This document shows, piece by piece, positions 1 to 8,665 of a stretch of 64,000 bases of DNA. The stretch's first letter is position 1; each line of letters begins with the position of its first letter. The position numbers and the translations under genes are program-made. The notes beneath the pieces are model-generated. The model was not told the origin of the DNA, ran no database searches, and saw only the letters and a list, made by a program, of their open reading frames with translations. This DNA comes from Arthrobacter caoxuetaonis. Lineage in GTDB: Bacteria; Actinomycetota; Actinomycetes; Actinomycetales; Micrococcaceae. The stretch is from NCBI RefSeq assembly GCF_023921125.1, contig NZ_CP099466.1, positions 3,491,051 through 3,555,050 on the forward strand. The letters run 5' to 3'.

Positions 1-520
1 CGCCGTCGTAGCCGTGCGTGGCCAGCAGCGCCGAACGCCGCACCCCCAGCGTTCCAGGATAGTCTGCGCCCAGCGCCCGGTTCAGCAGGCTTCGCGCGGT
101 ATCCCAGCGGGCGTGCCAGGGCAGGTCGGAGAAGTAGTTTTGCGGCCGCACCACGTCTGCGGACTGCAGGAGGTCCGCGACCCGGCGGAAGGAATCCGCG
201 GTGTACCGCACGTCGTCGTCGGCAATCACCAGAGTCTTGGTGCGGGCGTGCCGAATTCCGGTCAGCACTCCGGAAACCTTGCCGTTCAGGCAGGCGTATT
301 CCGGGCGCAGGTGCACAACGCCGGCGGGAAGGAGCCGCGAATGTTCTGCGAACACCTCCGGCGGCGACCCGTCAACTACCAGCACGGCGGACCAGGACAG
401 CACCCGCTGAAGATACCCGGGCAGGTCGCCAAGTCCTCCGGCACGGCCACGTTTCAGCGGCAGGATGTATGTCGCTGACGGAGTTTCTGCGCTCCGTTCC
501 AGACCCAGCTGCTCAGTCAT
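1..520 (-). CDS. Family 2-like glycosyltransferase, C-terminus cut by window edge
   Basis: An open frame reads leftward from an ATG at 520 and runs off the window after 173 complete codons, so the C-terminus is missing. The visible part looks like a GT-A fold: a beta-strand ending in VVDGS near residues 47-52, then LVIADDDVRYT around residues 97-107, whose triple Asp (101-103) matches the metal/nucleotide-sugar binding site of family 2 glycosyltransferases. No signal peptide or membrane segment is visible. It is divergent from the manganese catalase with a 160-bp gap. The fold assignment is reasonable; the sugar and acceptor are unknown. Confidence 0.7.
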   Translation of the reverse strand, partial: MTEQLGLERSAETPSATYILPLKRGRAGGLGDLPGYLQRVLSWSAVLVVDGSPPEVFAEHSRLLPAGVVHLRPEYACLNGKVSGVLTGIRHARTKTLVIADDDVRYTADSFRRVADLLQSADVVRPQNYFSDLPWHARWDTARSLLNRALGADYPGTLGVRRSALLATHGYDG

Positions 521-680
521 GCAGGGATTATAAACATGAATAAATAAGCCTGCTTAGCACTTCACATCCCGGCTCAAACTGGTTAGGTTCTTGGGCATGG
601 GTCCGTCGCTGCCGGTCCGAACCGAGCGGCCGGAGCGCCAATGGCGGTGGATCTTCCCCCAGTGTTTGGAGAGTGGAACC

Positions 681-1562
681 GTGTTTTTTCACAAACAGGA
701 ACTGCAGTTCAAAGCAACCCCGGACAACCCCGACGCCGTCTATGCCAGGAAGCTGCAGGAAGTGCTGGGCGGGCAGTACGGTGAGATCACAGTGGCCCTG
801 CAGTACAGCTTCCAGGCGTGGAACACCCACATTCCGGGAAAGTACCGGGACCTGCTCTTTGGCATCGGCGCGGAAGAGTTCGGCCACGTCGAGATGCTCG
901 CCACCATGATCGCCCAGCTCCTGGAAAAGGCCCCGCTGGGAATCACCGATGATGCCGTGCAGTCCGATCCGGCCATCGCCGCCGTCATCGGCGGCACCGA
1001 CATGCAGCAGGCAATCGTTGCGGGTGCCGGAGCACGGCCTGTGGACAGCAACGGCAACCCCTGGCAGGGCAGCTACGTAACCGCCAGCGGCAACCTGCTC
1101 GCCGATTTCACGGCGAACGCCAACGCTGAAATGCAGGGACGCGTCCAGGTCGCCCGGCTCTACCATATGACCGATGACTCCGGTGTCCGTGACTTGCTTT
1201 CCTTCCTGCTGGCAAGGGACACCATGCACCAGAACCAGTGGCTCGCCGCTGCGCGCGAACTGCAGGAGGAGGGCGCGGAGTCACTGCCGGTGCCAAGCAA
1301 CTTCCCGATCAACAAGGAAGAGCGCTCGGTCTCCTACCAGTACCTGAACTTCTCCGACGGGGCTGCCGCAGCAGAGGGCTCCTGGGCTTCCGGGCCGACG
1401 CCGGACGGCAAGGGAGAGTTCACCTACCACGACGGTCCCACCACCTCGGCACCGATGCCGCCGCCCACCCACCCGGATTCGCGGTTCTACGGCACCACGG
1501 AACTGCCGAACACGGTGGAAAAGGTTGCCGGTGCCGTCCAGGACAAGCTGCGCCGCGAGTAG
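681..1562 (+). CDS. Manganese (non-haem) catalase
   Basis: Converts hydrogen peroxide to water and oxygen with a dimanganese centre, in the cytoplasm. The GTG at 681 follows GGAGAG with normal spacing. With this start the protein is 293 aa and the metal ligands fall at E35, E66, H69, E150 and H183, the first three at exactly the positions known from the Lactobacillus plantarum enzyme (Glu35, Glu66, His69, Glu148, His181). This supports both the start and an intact active site. The C-terminal third is Pro/Gly-rich, as in other bacterial members. An in-frame ATG at 591 would add 30 unrelated residues and lacks family support. A strong hairpin follows the stop, so the gene is probably monocistronic. 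Confidence 0.93.
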   Translation: MFFHKQELQFKATPDNPDAVYARKLQEVLGGQYGEITVALQYSFQAWNTHIPGKYRDLLFGIGAEEFGHVEMLATMIAQLLEKAPLGITDDAVQSDPAIAAVIGGTDMQQAIVAGAGARPVDSNGNPWQGSYVTASGNLLADFTANANAEMQGRVQVARLYHMTDDSGVRDLLSFLLARDTMHQNQWLAAARELQEEGAESLPVPSNFPINKEERSVSYQYLNFSDGAAAAEGSWASGPTPDGKGEFTYHDGPTTSAPMPPPTHPDSRFYGTTELPNTVEKVAGAVQDKLRRE

Positions 1563-1580
1563 GCACCTGAAAGAGATAAA

Positions 1581-1612
1581 GGGCGGGTGCCGGCCGAAGC
1601 CGGCACCCGCCC
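1581..1612 (+). terminator. Terminator of the manganese catalase gene
   Basis: A perfect 14-bp GC-rich inverted repeat (1581-1594 with 1599-1612) with a CGAA tetraloop begins 18 bp after the catalase stop. There is no T-tract, as is common in high-GC actinobacteria. About 160 bp beyond it, up to the TetR stop, hold nothing else I can support. Confidence 0.8.
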
Positions 1613-1775
1613 TCCCCTACTGCAAAAGCCGGCAGACGATCCTGCCGTGATTTTGCAGCGCATCAGCGCAGCAACGTCAGCGTTGCAGGATGCGGACTAC
1701 CGGCTTCCTCACAGTACCCCCCACAGCCCAGAGCTTAAGGGGTGGAACGGTTTAAAACAAGGCGGATGACCGGTT

Positions 1776-2414
1776 TTATCCGCCGGTGGTTTTTCGGATC
1801 AGCTCACCGGAAGTGTCCCGCGCATCATCGGAGAGGACACCGGGCAGGACCATGGCCCACATCTCGTCCACCCGGCGCGAGAGGTCAGCCCGTTCCGTGA
1901 GAACGGCCGAGACGATGTGCACCCCGGTGAGGGAGGATACGACGAACCGCGCAAGGGAGTCCGGATCCAGGTCGCCGCGAAGCTCTCCGCGCTGCTGGGC
2001 CTCGCGGGCCAGCCGGCCCATGAGGGCAATCCAGTCCTCGTAGGGCTGGCGGACGTCCTCGTCAAAGGAGGATGCCTCCAGCGTCAGGCGCGATCCAGCA
2101 CGGACCATGGGCTCGGTGAGGAGGTTCGCTGCGAAACGCCGGCACATCAGGATCATCGATTCCAGCGGCGGAAATCCCTGCTTGAGCAACTCTTCATTTT
2201 GCGCGGAGACGAATGAATGCTGTTCGGTTATGACCGCCCTGGCAAGGTCTTCCTTGGACGGGAAATGGAAGTAGAGGGCACCTTTGGTGACTTTGGCCCG
2301 GTCGGCCACCTGGCTCAAGGAGGCGCGGCCGTAGCCGTACTCCTCAAAAACCGATGCTGCCCCCGCGAGAATGGCATCGCGCGTGGCCTTGGCCCTGTCC
2401 TGCAGATCTCTGAT
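1776..2414 (-). CDS. TetR-family regulator, ScbR-like, with a probable ATC start
   Basis: DNA-binding repressor of about 212 aa. The helix-turn-helix reads LSQVADRAKVTKGALYFHF, typical of gamma-butyrolactone-receptor-like TetR proteins; the rest is the helical ligand and dimer domain. The first ordinary start (TTG at 2318) lies inside the DNA-binding domain and would remove helix 1. The frame stays open upstream and encodes a convincing helix 1 (RAKATRDAILAGAASVFEEY). A Shine-Dalgarno AAGGA (plus-strand 2421-2425) sits 6 nt before an ATC codon at 2412-2414, which I take as the start. It is divergent from the acyl-CoA ligase gene, which it may regulate along with itself. Family call firm, start inferred. 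Confidence 0.8.
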   Translation of the reverse strand: MRDLQDRAKATRDAILAGAASVFEEYGYGRASLSQVADRAKVTKGALYFHFPSKEDLARAVITEQHSFVSAQNEELLKQGFPPLESMILMCRRFAANLLTEPMVRAGSRLTLEASSFDEDVRQPYEDWIALMGRLAREAQQRGELRGDLDPDSLARFVVSSLTGVHIVSAVLTERADLSRRVDEMWAMVLPGVLSDDARDTSGELIRKTTGG

Positions 2415-2602
2415 GGCGGTTCCTTCGCTATGGACTTCCCCCCAGGTTCCAAGGTAGATGCAAAGTGATAGATATCGAAAAGGGTTACGGCAGAACGAAG
2501 GCTGGGAACAGGAATTCCGTGATCTTCCATTCCGGAGACCGGCGCCGGTTGGTAGCCTCGGGGCACTGTGGCCGCATTGCGCCCGATCAAAGGAGATCGT
2601 CC

Positions 2603-4153
2603 ATGCCCAACCTCGCCGGCATTCTTCCCGACACCGCCGCCCGGCTTCCGGACCACACGGCCCTGAAGATCAACGACACGGTGATCAGCTACTCCATGCT
2701 GAACGCCATGAGTTCCAAGGTCGCCGGGCTCCTGCGGGCCCGCGGCGTGCAGCGCGGGGACAGGGTGGCGCTGATGATGCCCAACATTCCTCCGATGGCT
2801 TCGGTCTACTACGGCGTCCTGCGCTACGGTGCCGTCGTCGTCCCCATGAATCCCCTGCTCAAGGGACGGGAGGTCGCCTACACTCTCCGGGACTCGGGCG
2901 CGGGGCTGCTCTTCGCCTTCGAACTGATGCTGCCTGAGGCCAATGCCGGAGCCGAAGAAGCCGGCGGAGTGGACGTCATTCCAGTCAACACCGGCAGTTT
3001 CCGGCAGCTGCTGGCCGACTCGGAATCGGATGAGGCAGTAGCCGACGTCGACGGCAGTGACACCGCCGTCATCCTCTACACCTCCGGAACCACCGGACGG
3101 CCGAAAGGGGCAGCGCTGAGCCATGACAACCTCCTGAGCAACGCGGAAGTGGCCTCCAATCTCCTGGACACGGGAGAAAACGATGTAATCTTCGGCGGGC
3201 TGCCCTTCTTCCACGTCTTCGGCCAGACGTCAGCCCTGAATGCCGGGGTAATGACCGGAGCCAGCATCAGCCTGCTGCCCCGGTTCGACGCCGGTGCCGC
3301 ACTGGAGATCATCGAACGGGACAAGGTCACCATCTTCCAGGGTGTACCGGCCATGTATATCGGCATGCTGCGGCACCCGAACGTTGCCACCACGGACAAG
3401 TCCTCAGTCCGCGGAGCCATCACCGGCGGATCAGCCATGCCGCTGGAAGTCCTGCGGGAGTTCGAGGAAGTATTCGGCACGGATCTGCTGGAGGGGTACG
3501 GCCTCTCAGAGACCTCACCGATCGTTTCCTTCAACCTGCCGGGGGACAACCGGAGGCCCGGCTCGATCGGCAAACCGGTCTACGGCATGGAGGTACGGGT
3601 GCTCGACGGCGAAGGCCACGACGTACCCATCGGCGGGATCGGGGAAATTGCCGTGCGCGGCCTCGGCGTCATGAAGGGGTATTGGAACAATCCCGAAGCC
3701 ACCGCGGAAGCGATTCCGGACGACTGGTTCCGCACCGGGGACCTCGGCCGGTTCGACGACGACGGAAACATCTACATCGTGGACCGCAAAAAGGACATGA
3801 TCCTGCGGGGCGGCTACAACGTGTACCCGCGCGAGGTGGAAGAAGTCCTCTACGAACACCCGGCGGTGGCGGAAGCTGCCGTCGTCGGCATGCCGGACGA
3901 GCTCAACGGTGAAGAGGTGGCAGCGGTGATCGGCCTCAAGGCGGAAGCCGTGCCGGCCACCGATGAAGCCCGCCAGGCCCTGGCCGACGAGATCCAGGCC
4001 TTCGCCAAGGACCGGCTGGCCGCTTATAAGTATCCGCGGCGGGTGGTGTTCACCGATGAACTCCCGAAGGGTCCCACCGGCAAAATCCTCAAGCGTGAAA
4101 TCCGCGTGGAACCAGCCGGCTCAACGATGCCGGCGGAAAGCCTCGAAACCTAG
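2603..4153 (+). CDS. AMP-forming acyl-CoA synthetase (FadD-like)
   Basis: Activates a carboxylic acid, probably a medium or long fatty acid, through an acyl-AMP to its CoA thioester. The ANL-superfamily signatures are all present in 516 aa: YTSGTTGRPKGA (P-loop-like AMP site), EGYGLSETSP, DWFRTGDLGRFDDDG, KKDMILRGGYNVYPREVEE (hinge) and a C-terminal PTGKILKRE with the catalytic lysine. The ATG at 2603 follows AAAGGAG; the upstream extension to 2465 is not family-like. The gene is divergent from the TetR regulator, so fatty-acyl control is plausible. The exact substrate cannot be read from sequence. Confidence 0.9.
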   Translation: MPNLAGILPDTAARLPDHTALKINDTVISYSMLNAMSSKVAGLLRARGVQRGDRVALMMPNIPPMASVYYGVLRYGAVVVPMNPLLKGREVAYTLRDSGAGLLFAFELMLPEANAGAEEAGGVDVIPVNTGSFRQLLADSESDEAVADVDGSDTAVILYTSGTTGRPKGAALSHDNLLSNAEVASNLLDTGENDVIFGGLPFFHVFGQTSALNAGVMTGASISLLPRFDAGAALEIIERDKVTIFQGVPAMYIGMLRHPNVATTDKSSVRGAITGGSAMPLEVLREFEEVFGTDLLEGYGLSETSPIVSFNLPGDNRRPGSIGKPVYGMEVRVLDGEGHDVPIGGIGEIAVRGLGVMKGYWNNPEATAEAIPDDWFRTGDLGRFDDDGNIYIVDRKKDMILRGGYNVYPREVEEVLYEHPAVAEAAVVGMPDELNGEEVAAVIGLKAEAVPATDEARQALADEIQAFAKDRLAAYKYPRRVVFTDELPKGPTGKILKREIRVEPAGSTMPAESLET

Positions 4154-4180
4154 GCCGGACCGTCCGGAACGGGAATGGAT

Positions 4181-4215
4181 CCGCGCTTACCGGCCGACTT
4201 TGCCGGTAAGCGCGG
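4181..4215. terminator. Bidirectional terminator between acyl-CoA ligase and cytochrome b
   Basis: A perfect 14-bp stem (4181-4194 with 4202-4215) with a 7-nt loop. It covers the last codons and stop of the minus-strand cytochrome gene and follows the plus-strand ligase by 28 bp, so it can serve both convergent genes. Confidence 0.75.
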
Positions 4216-5113
4216 CCACCGGCCGCAGGAAGATCGGCCGTGCCGCAACCCAGGCCGCCACCATGATGACCACTGAAGCAGCGAAGAACCAGAAGCCGGT
4301 CCATCCGGTGCCGTCGGACGCCGCGTACATATGGTTCAGGTTCCTCAGGGCGCCCGTCGCCAGCACCAGCGTGACGTGCACGATGATGAAGAGCACGAAG
4401 TAGATCATGACGGGGAAGTGCAGCGCCCGGGCCGCTTGGATCGGGAAAGCCCGGTTCAGCCGCGGTGCCTTGGCGGGCCACGACGGCGACATCCGCAGGC
4501 CAGTGAGGATGGCCAGCGGCGCGGCGATGAAGACAATGGAGAAGTAGGAGAGCAGCTGGAGGGCGTTGTAGCTGACCCAGCCGCTCTCGGTCGGCCAGTC
4601 CAGCGAGGCGTACTGCAGGGCTGTTGACGCTGCATTCGGGAAGATGTCCCAGCTGGTGGGGACCAGGCGCATCCACTGTCCGGTCGCGAACAGCAGGACA
4701 TAGAAAACCAGGCCGTTCAGCACCCAGAGGACGTCAAGGCTGAGGTGGAACCACAGGTCAAGGCTCATGCGCTTGGGCTGGTTCTTCGTGCGGATCAGGC
4801 CTTTGTTGTTCCTGGTCCAGGATCCGATGGACCGCTGCCGCGTCCGGATCATCCATCCGGACCGTATGATCAGCAGGAGCAGCAGGGAGTTTAGGAAGTG
4901 CTGCCAGCCCACCCAGGCCGGGATTCCAACGGGCGCACCATCGGGCAGCGCCGAGTGGCCCGGATAGGCCGCCAGGAAATCCTGGGCTCCGGGCGTTTCC
5001 CTCAGCCAGCGTGCAGCGAGCACCACGGCTGCCAGCAGCAGCAGGGCCGCGGGGATCATCCAGGCCAGCTTGAGCCAGCGGGAACGGGCCGCCGTGGCAG
5101 CGGTGCGGCTCAT
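4187..5113 (-). CDS. Membrane b-type cytochrome (cytochrome b561 / hydrogenase cytochrome b-like)
   Basis: Integral membrane protein of 308 aa from the ATG at 5113. The hydrophobic segments include a first span (WMIPAALLLLAAVVLAA), WQHFLNSLLLLLII, HLSLDVLWVLNGLVFYVLLF, and a later ARALHFPVMIYFVLFIIVH. Histidines inside spans (in WQHF, FHLSLD, ALHFP and IIVH) are placed as in haem b561-type subunits of formate dehydrogenases, hydrogenases and related oxidoreductases. Such proteins usually pass electrons between a partner oxidoreductase and quinone, but no partner lies next to it. A GTG at 5161 would give 16 more residues. The oxidoreductase it serves is unknown. Confidence 0.72.
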   Translation of the reverse strand: MSRTAATAARSRWLKLAWMIPAALLLLAAVVLAARWLRETPGAQDFLAAYPGHSALPDGAPVGIPAWVGWQHFLNSLLLLLIIRSGWMIRTRQRSIGSWTRNNKGLIRTKNQPKRMSLDLWFHLSLDVLWVLNGLVFYVLLFATGQWMRLVPTSWDIFPNAASTALQYASLDWPTESGWVSYNALQLLSYFSIVFIAAPLAILTGLRMSPSWPAKAPRLNRAFPIQAARALHFPVMIYFVLFIIVHVTLVLATGALRNLNHMYAASDGTGWTGFWFFAASVVIMVAAWVAARPIFLRPVAALTGKVGR

Positions 5114-5268
5114 GCGGCACCCGCCGCGCCAGTCCGGCCACGTGATCCTGCTCCGGGGCACAGCGCCGTGCCCACCGGAGTGGATAGGTAAATCTTCACG
5201 GTTCCCCCGTATTGTCGTGCCGCTTTTTCTGTTTTGTCCTGCCGGGCGAGCCTACCCGAAATGGTGCC

Positions 5269-6285
5269 CTACAGGCGCCGGCTTCCACCCGTTTGAGGTG
5301 GTGCTTCCAGGGGAACTGCCTCGCCGCCAAGCGCCGGAACATCCGTGTGCTTGTCAGTCCTGACCAGGATCAGGCCCGTCACGATCAAAGCTCCTCCGAC
5401 CATCTGGACAGCTCCCGGCAGTTCGGACAGCAGGAGCCAGGCCCACAGCACGGCAAAGAGCACTTCTGTCAGCGACACGAAGGAAGCAACCCTGGGCCCG
5501 AGGGCGCGGGCGGCGATGATCCCCGTGACGTAGGCGAGCACGGTGGAGAGCAGCACCAGACCGGCCAGCGGGACCCACCAGCGGGTCACCCAACCGGCCA
5601 GTTCCACGTCCTGGGTGGTGAATCCGGTGGGCAGCACCCCTGTGAGTCCCAGGAGCACCATGGACGCCGCCCCGACCAGCAGGCCGCCGGCAGTGAGCAC
5701 CAGCGGCGGAAGGGTCTCGTTCTGCTTCGCCGTGATGAAAAAGTACATCGCCAGGCACACGGCAGCTGCCAGCCCCCAGATGACCCCAATGGGGTCGACC
5801 CGAACATCTCCGGCCAGGTCCAGTACCAGGACCAGGCCGACGACGGCGGCCGCCGCTCCCAGCATCGTCGCCGTCCCGGGACGGCGGCGGGTTCGGAACC
5901 ACATCCACAGCACGATCAGCACCGGTGCAAGGAACTCCAGCAGCAGCGCCACGCCCACTGAGAGCCGTTCGACGGCATTGAAATAGAAGAACTGGCAGCC
6001 GGCGACGCCCACCAGGCCGAACAGGACGATGGTCTTCCAGTTCTGCCTGACCTGGTACCAGCGGCCGTGGAGGGCAATCAGGGCCGGAACCAGAAGCACG
6101 GCGGCGGCCCCGCCCATCCGGAAAGCGACGGCCGTGGCCGGGGTCCACCCCGCTTCCATCAGGGATTTCGCAAAGGAGCCCGAAAGACCGAAAACCGCGG
6201 AAGAAAGGAGGGCGATGAGGATGCCGGAAGCTCCGGCAGCGGCAGCCGGTGGCATTGCTCCCGGACCGGATGTGGACTGAGCCAT
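5269..6285 (-). CDS. EamA/DMT-superfamily transporter
   Basis: Drug/metabolite transporter of 338 aa with two tandem EamA repeats (about residues 20-150 and 165-300) and roughly ten membrane spans. Conserved features include the early SAVFGLSGSFAK and a C-terminal SLTEVLFAVLWAWLLLSE, typical of the RhtA/EamA exporter group. The ATG at 6285 is preceded by GAAAGG. Members export amino acids or other small metabolites; the substrate here is unknown. It is divergent from the CGNR regulator (about 100 bp gap), an arrangement often seen when the regulator controls the exporter, though that is inference. Confidence 0.85.
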   Translation of the reverse strand: MAQSTSGPGAMPPAAAAGASGILIALLSSAVFGLSGSFAKSLMEAGWTPATAVAFRMGGAAAVLLVPALIALHGRWYQVRQNWKTIVLFGLVGVAGCQFFYFNAVERLSVGVALLLEFLAPVLIVLWMWFRTRRRPGTATMLGAAAAVVGLVLVLDLAGDVRVDPIGVIWGLAAAVCLAMYFFITAKQNETLPPLVLTAGGLLVGAASMVLLGLTGVLPTGFTTQDVELAGWVTRWWVPLAGLVLLSTVLAYVTGIIAARALGPRVASFVSLTEVLFAVLWAWLLLSELPGAVQMVGGALIVTGLILVRTDKHTDVPALGGEAVPLEAPPQTGGSRRL

Positions 6286-6387
6286 GGTGGACCTTTCGAG
6301 GTGGCAGGCCCGCTCCCCCATGGATCATGTCACGAGCTAAAAGGGCCTATGCTTGTGACACTAAGGCGGGCAATGTCAGGAGTCAAG

Positions 6388-6963
6388 ATGGTTTTCGCTT
6401 ATGACACAGAGGTAGCGCTGGCGAGCGCCGCCGCACTGGTGAACACCGCCTTCCTCGACCCCGATCCGCTGGCCGACGACCCCGGCCTCACCCTGTTCCT
6501 GGAACAGGAGCGTTTCTCGGGATCGCGGACGCATACCGCAGCCGAACGGCAGGCGGTGCAACGGCTGCGCACCGACCTGCTGCAGTTGTGGGACAGCAGC
6601 GAGGAAACGCTTGCCCAGGGGATCAACCGCCTGCTGGCCAGCTCCCAGGCACTTCCCCAGCTGGTCCGGCACGACGGCTGGGGCTGGCACCTGCACTGCA
6701 CGCCCCCCGATGCGGACCTGGCTGACCGGATGGCGACGGAGGCCGCCATGGCACTTGCCGACGTCGTCCGGGCCGGTGAACTGGAACGCCTCCGGATCTG
6801 CGCCGCACCGGACTGCAGCGGCGTCCTGATCGACCTGTCCCGCAACCGGTCCCGCCGCTACTGCGGGACGGGCAACTGCGGCAACCGCGAAAATGTGCGC
6901 GCCTACCGGCGTCGGCTGGCGTCGAACCTGCTGGAAAACCAGCAGCCCTACGGGTTGCCGTAG
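6388..6963 (+). CDS. CGNR zinc-finger protein (ABATE domain), putative regulator
   Basis: Protein of 191 aa. The N-terminal about 130 residues match the ABATE (stress-induced) domain and the C-terminus carries a CGNR zinc finger: cysteines at 148, 153, 169 and 174, with CGNR at 174-177 followed by a basic helix (ENVRAYRRR) suited to DNA binding. The ATG at 6388 follows AGGAG with 6-nt spacing. Proteins of this family are predicted stress-responsive transcription factors; few have been tested. It is divergent from the EamA exporter and may control it. Confidence 0.85.
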   Translation: MVFAYDTEVALASAAALVNTAFLDPDPLADDPGLTLFLEQERFSGSRTHTAAERQAVQRLRTDLLQLWDSSEETLAQGINRLLASSQALPQLVRHDGWGWHLHCTPPDADLADRMATEAAMALADVVRAGELERLRICAAPDCSGVLIDLSRNRSRRYCGTGNCGNRENVRAYRRRLASNLLENQQPYGLP

Positions 6964-7145
6964 CAAGCTTCGCCCGCCACTCTGACGGTCCGGTTAGCGG
7001 CGGTGCAGGTCGCGGCGGCCGGCACCGCAAGCGGAAGGCAGCCGCCGAAAGCACCAGCCTGCCTATGATCCGGCACCGGCGGCGTCCTAGACTTGTCGGG
7101 TCGAGCAGTACGGCGCCTGTTCACACCTGCCTCCAGGAGCGCCTC

Positions 7146-7577
7146 ATGGAGCACAAACTGCGGTCTGCCGTTCCTCCCCGTACCGCCTGGATCCTGATCG
7201 GAGCGAGTGTCCTTTTTTGGGTCCTGTCTGCGCTGGGGCTGCTGCAAATGCCCGCCTCAGTGCCGCCGATGCTGATGTTTTTGTGGCTGTACCTGAATGC
7301 CTTCGCAATGCTGGCCAGCACTGTTGCCGTTGCCGCAGCCGTGGCAGCACTGGTATTGCACCGCCGCAGCGCCGGGCCGGCAGATGCCAGGGAAGCTCCG
7401 GCCGTGACGTCCCTCGATGCAGCCGAAGAAACCGGCCTGGATCAGCTGCTGGGAGACACCCCGCCGGCTGTGCAGCCCGCCGTCGCTCCTGCAGGAAAAG
7501 GCGGACGCCGGCAAACCGGACGTCCATCGCGCCGCAAACGGAAGAAGCGCCAGGGCTCCGGACCTAAGCCGGACTAA
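7146..7577 (+). CDS. Small two-span membrane protein with basic tail
   Basis: Unrecognised protein of 143 aa. Two hydrophobic segments (about residues 14-34 and 42-69) are followed by an acidic/Ala-rich linker and a strongly basic C-terminus (RRQTGRPSRRKRKKRQG). The ATG at 7146 follows CAGGAG. Its stop overlaps the stop of the convergent next gene by 4 bp. With both termini probably cytoplasmic, the basic tail could bind nucleic acid or anionic lipid, but that is speculation. Confidence 0.65.
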   Translation: MEHKLRSAVPPRTAWILIGASVLFWVLSALGLLQMPASVPPMLMFLWLYLNAFAMLASTVAVAAAVAALVLHRRSAGPADAREAPAVTSLDAAEETGLDQLLGDTPPAVQPAVAPAGKGGRRQTGRPSRRKRKKRQGSGPKPD

Positions 7578-7960
7578 GCGTCGGTGCCCGGTTTCCCGGG
7601 AACATCGGCGGCGTCAGGATCCCCCGGCGTTTCGCCGGCCGGGTTCTTCTTTTCCGGGGCACCAACACTTCCGGCACCGCCCGGAATCTTTGCCGAGGCA
7701 CGGTGGACACCGGAGCCTTCACTCAGGTGTTCCGGGTTCGGCTTTTCCGTCATCAGCAGAAGGGAGGAAATCAGCAAAGAGGCGATGAAGGCGATCCCGG
7801 CGGCCGTCAGGCCGAGGTCCACCCGAAGCTCCTTGGTGGCGCCGCCGGTGGCAAAGATCATGGTGGTGATACCGGCGATCACGGCCAGGACTGCGGAGAA
7901 AACCAGCGGGGCCTTCACGGAATTCCGTTTCTGGGTCCCACCGGGCTGGCTCTTGGCCAC
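7574..7960 (-). CDS. Small two-span membrane protein, Pro/Gly-rich tail
   Basis: Hypothetical protein of 128 aa starting at a GTG preceded by AGGAGG. It has two membrane segments (about residues 17-38 and 48-70) and a disordered, Pro/Gly/Ala-rich C-terminus. The layout resembles the membrane proteins often annotated only as hypothetical in Arthrobacter. No enzymatic motif is visible. Its end overlaps the convergent neighbour by 4 bp. Confidence 0.62.
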   Translation of the reverse strand: MAKSQPGGTQKRNSVKAPLVFSAVLAVIAGITTMIFATGGATKELRVDLGLTAAGIAFIASLLISSLLLMTEKPNPEHLSEGSGVHRASAKIPGGAGSVGAPEKKNPAGETPGDPDAADVPGKPGTDA

Positions 7961-8022
7961 TATTTGTCCTCCTGCGTTGTCGACTGGCGGTCTTCTACCC
8001 CAAGTAGAAGCCGCGGATAGTC

Positions 8023-8613
8023 CTAGTTTACGGCCTGTGAGTGTTCCGTTGATTCCGGCGTCAGGCTTGCGTCATGACGCAGCCCCAGACCCGAAATCGC
8101 CAGGACCACGGCAATGATCACGGCGGAACCGCCGCTGACGCCCAGGAGTGCCCGGACGTGGGTGCCCTCAGCCAATGCCAGGAAGAGCGGCATCAGCACG
8201 GCGGCACCGACCGCTGCGGCACCGGTAATGAGCCAGTCACGGGCCGGTGTGAACGTCTTGCGGACGCGGAACCAGAACACGAGTTCAATGAGGCCGCCCA
8301 TCAGCAGGGCAGCACCGGCCACGTAGGCGAACACAGTGGTGGACTGCACTGCGGCCACCACGATGCCTGCCGCCGCGTAGACGACAGCTGACACCAGCAG
8401 AGCCCCCGGGACCCGCGCGATGTCGCAGGAGCGGGCCAGGGAAGACATGCGCCAGAGGCTGACACCGGTCAGCAGGAGGTAGGCGGCACCTGCGGCGGCC
8501 AAGACAGCCAAAGTGGGGTCCTGCCAGAAGATCGTGATCCCGCCGTACACAGCAGCAATGGCGGAACGGAGAAGGATCGGGCCCCAAGGTGCCTTGGAGT
8601 GGGGTGCGCCCAC
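8023..8613 (-). CDS. Six-span membrane protein, DUF308/HdeD-like
   Basis: Protein of 196 aa composed almost entirely of six hydrophobic helices with short loops. It starts at a GTG preceded by GGAGG. Repeating paired helices and the absence of charged residues inside them resemble the DUF308/HdeD-type membrane proteins; no catalytic residues are seen. It lies 52 bp downstream of the MATE transporter on the same strand and could share its transcript. Function unknown. Confidence 0.6.
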   Translation of the reverse strand: MGAPHSKAPWGPILLRSAIAAVYGGITIFWQDPTLAVLAAAGAAYLLLTGVSLWRMSSLARSCDIARVPGALLVSAVVYAAAGIVVAAVQSTTVFAYVAGAALLMGGLIELVFWFRVRKTFTPARDWLITGAAAVGAAVLMPLFLALAEGTHVRALLGVSGGSAVIIAVVLAISGLGLRHDASLTPESTEHSQAVN

Positions 8614-8665
8614 GGTAAGCCTCCGCTTTCAGGTTGGTGGTCGGCCGGTCCGGCCGATCATTAGC

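Noticed and set aside
528..1229. 233-codon minus-strand open frame opposite the catalase gene
   Set aside because: It lies antisense to the catalase with its perfectly placed metal ligands; composition is that of a GC-rich shadow frame.
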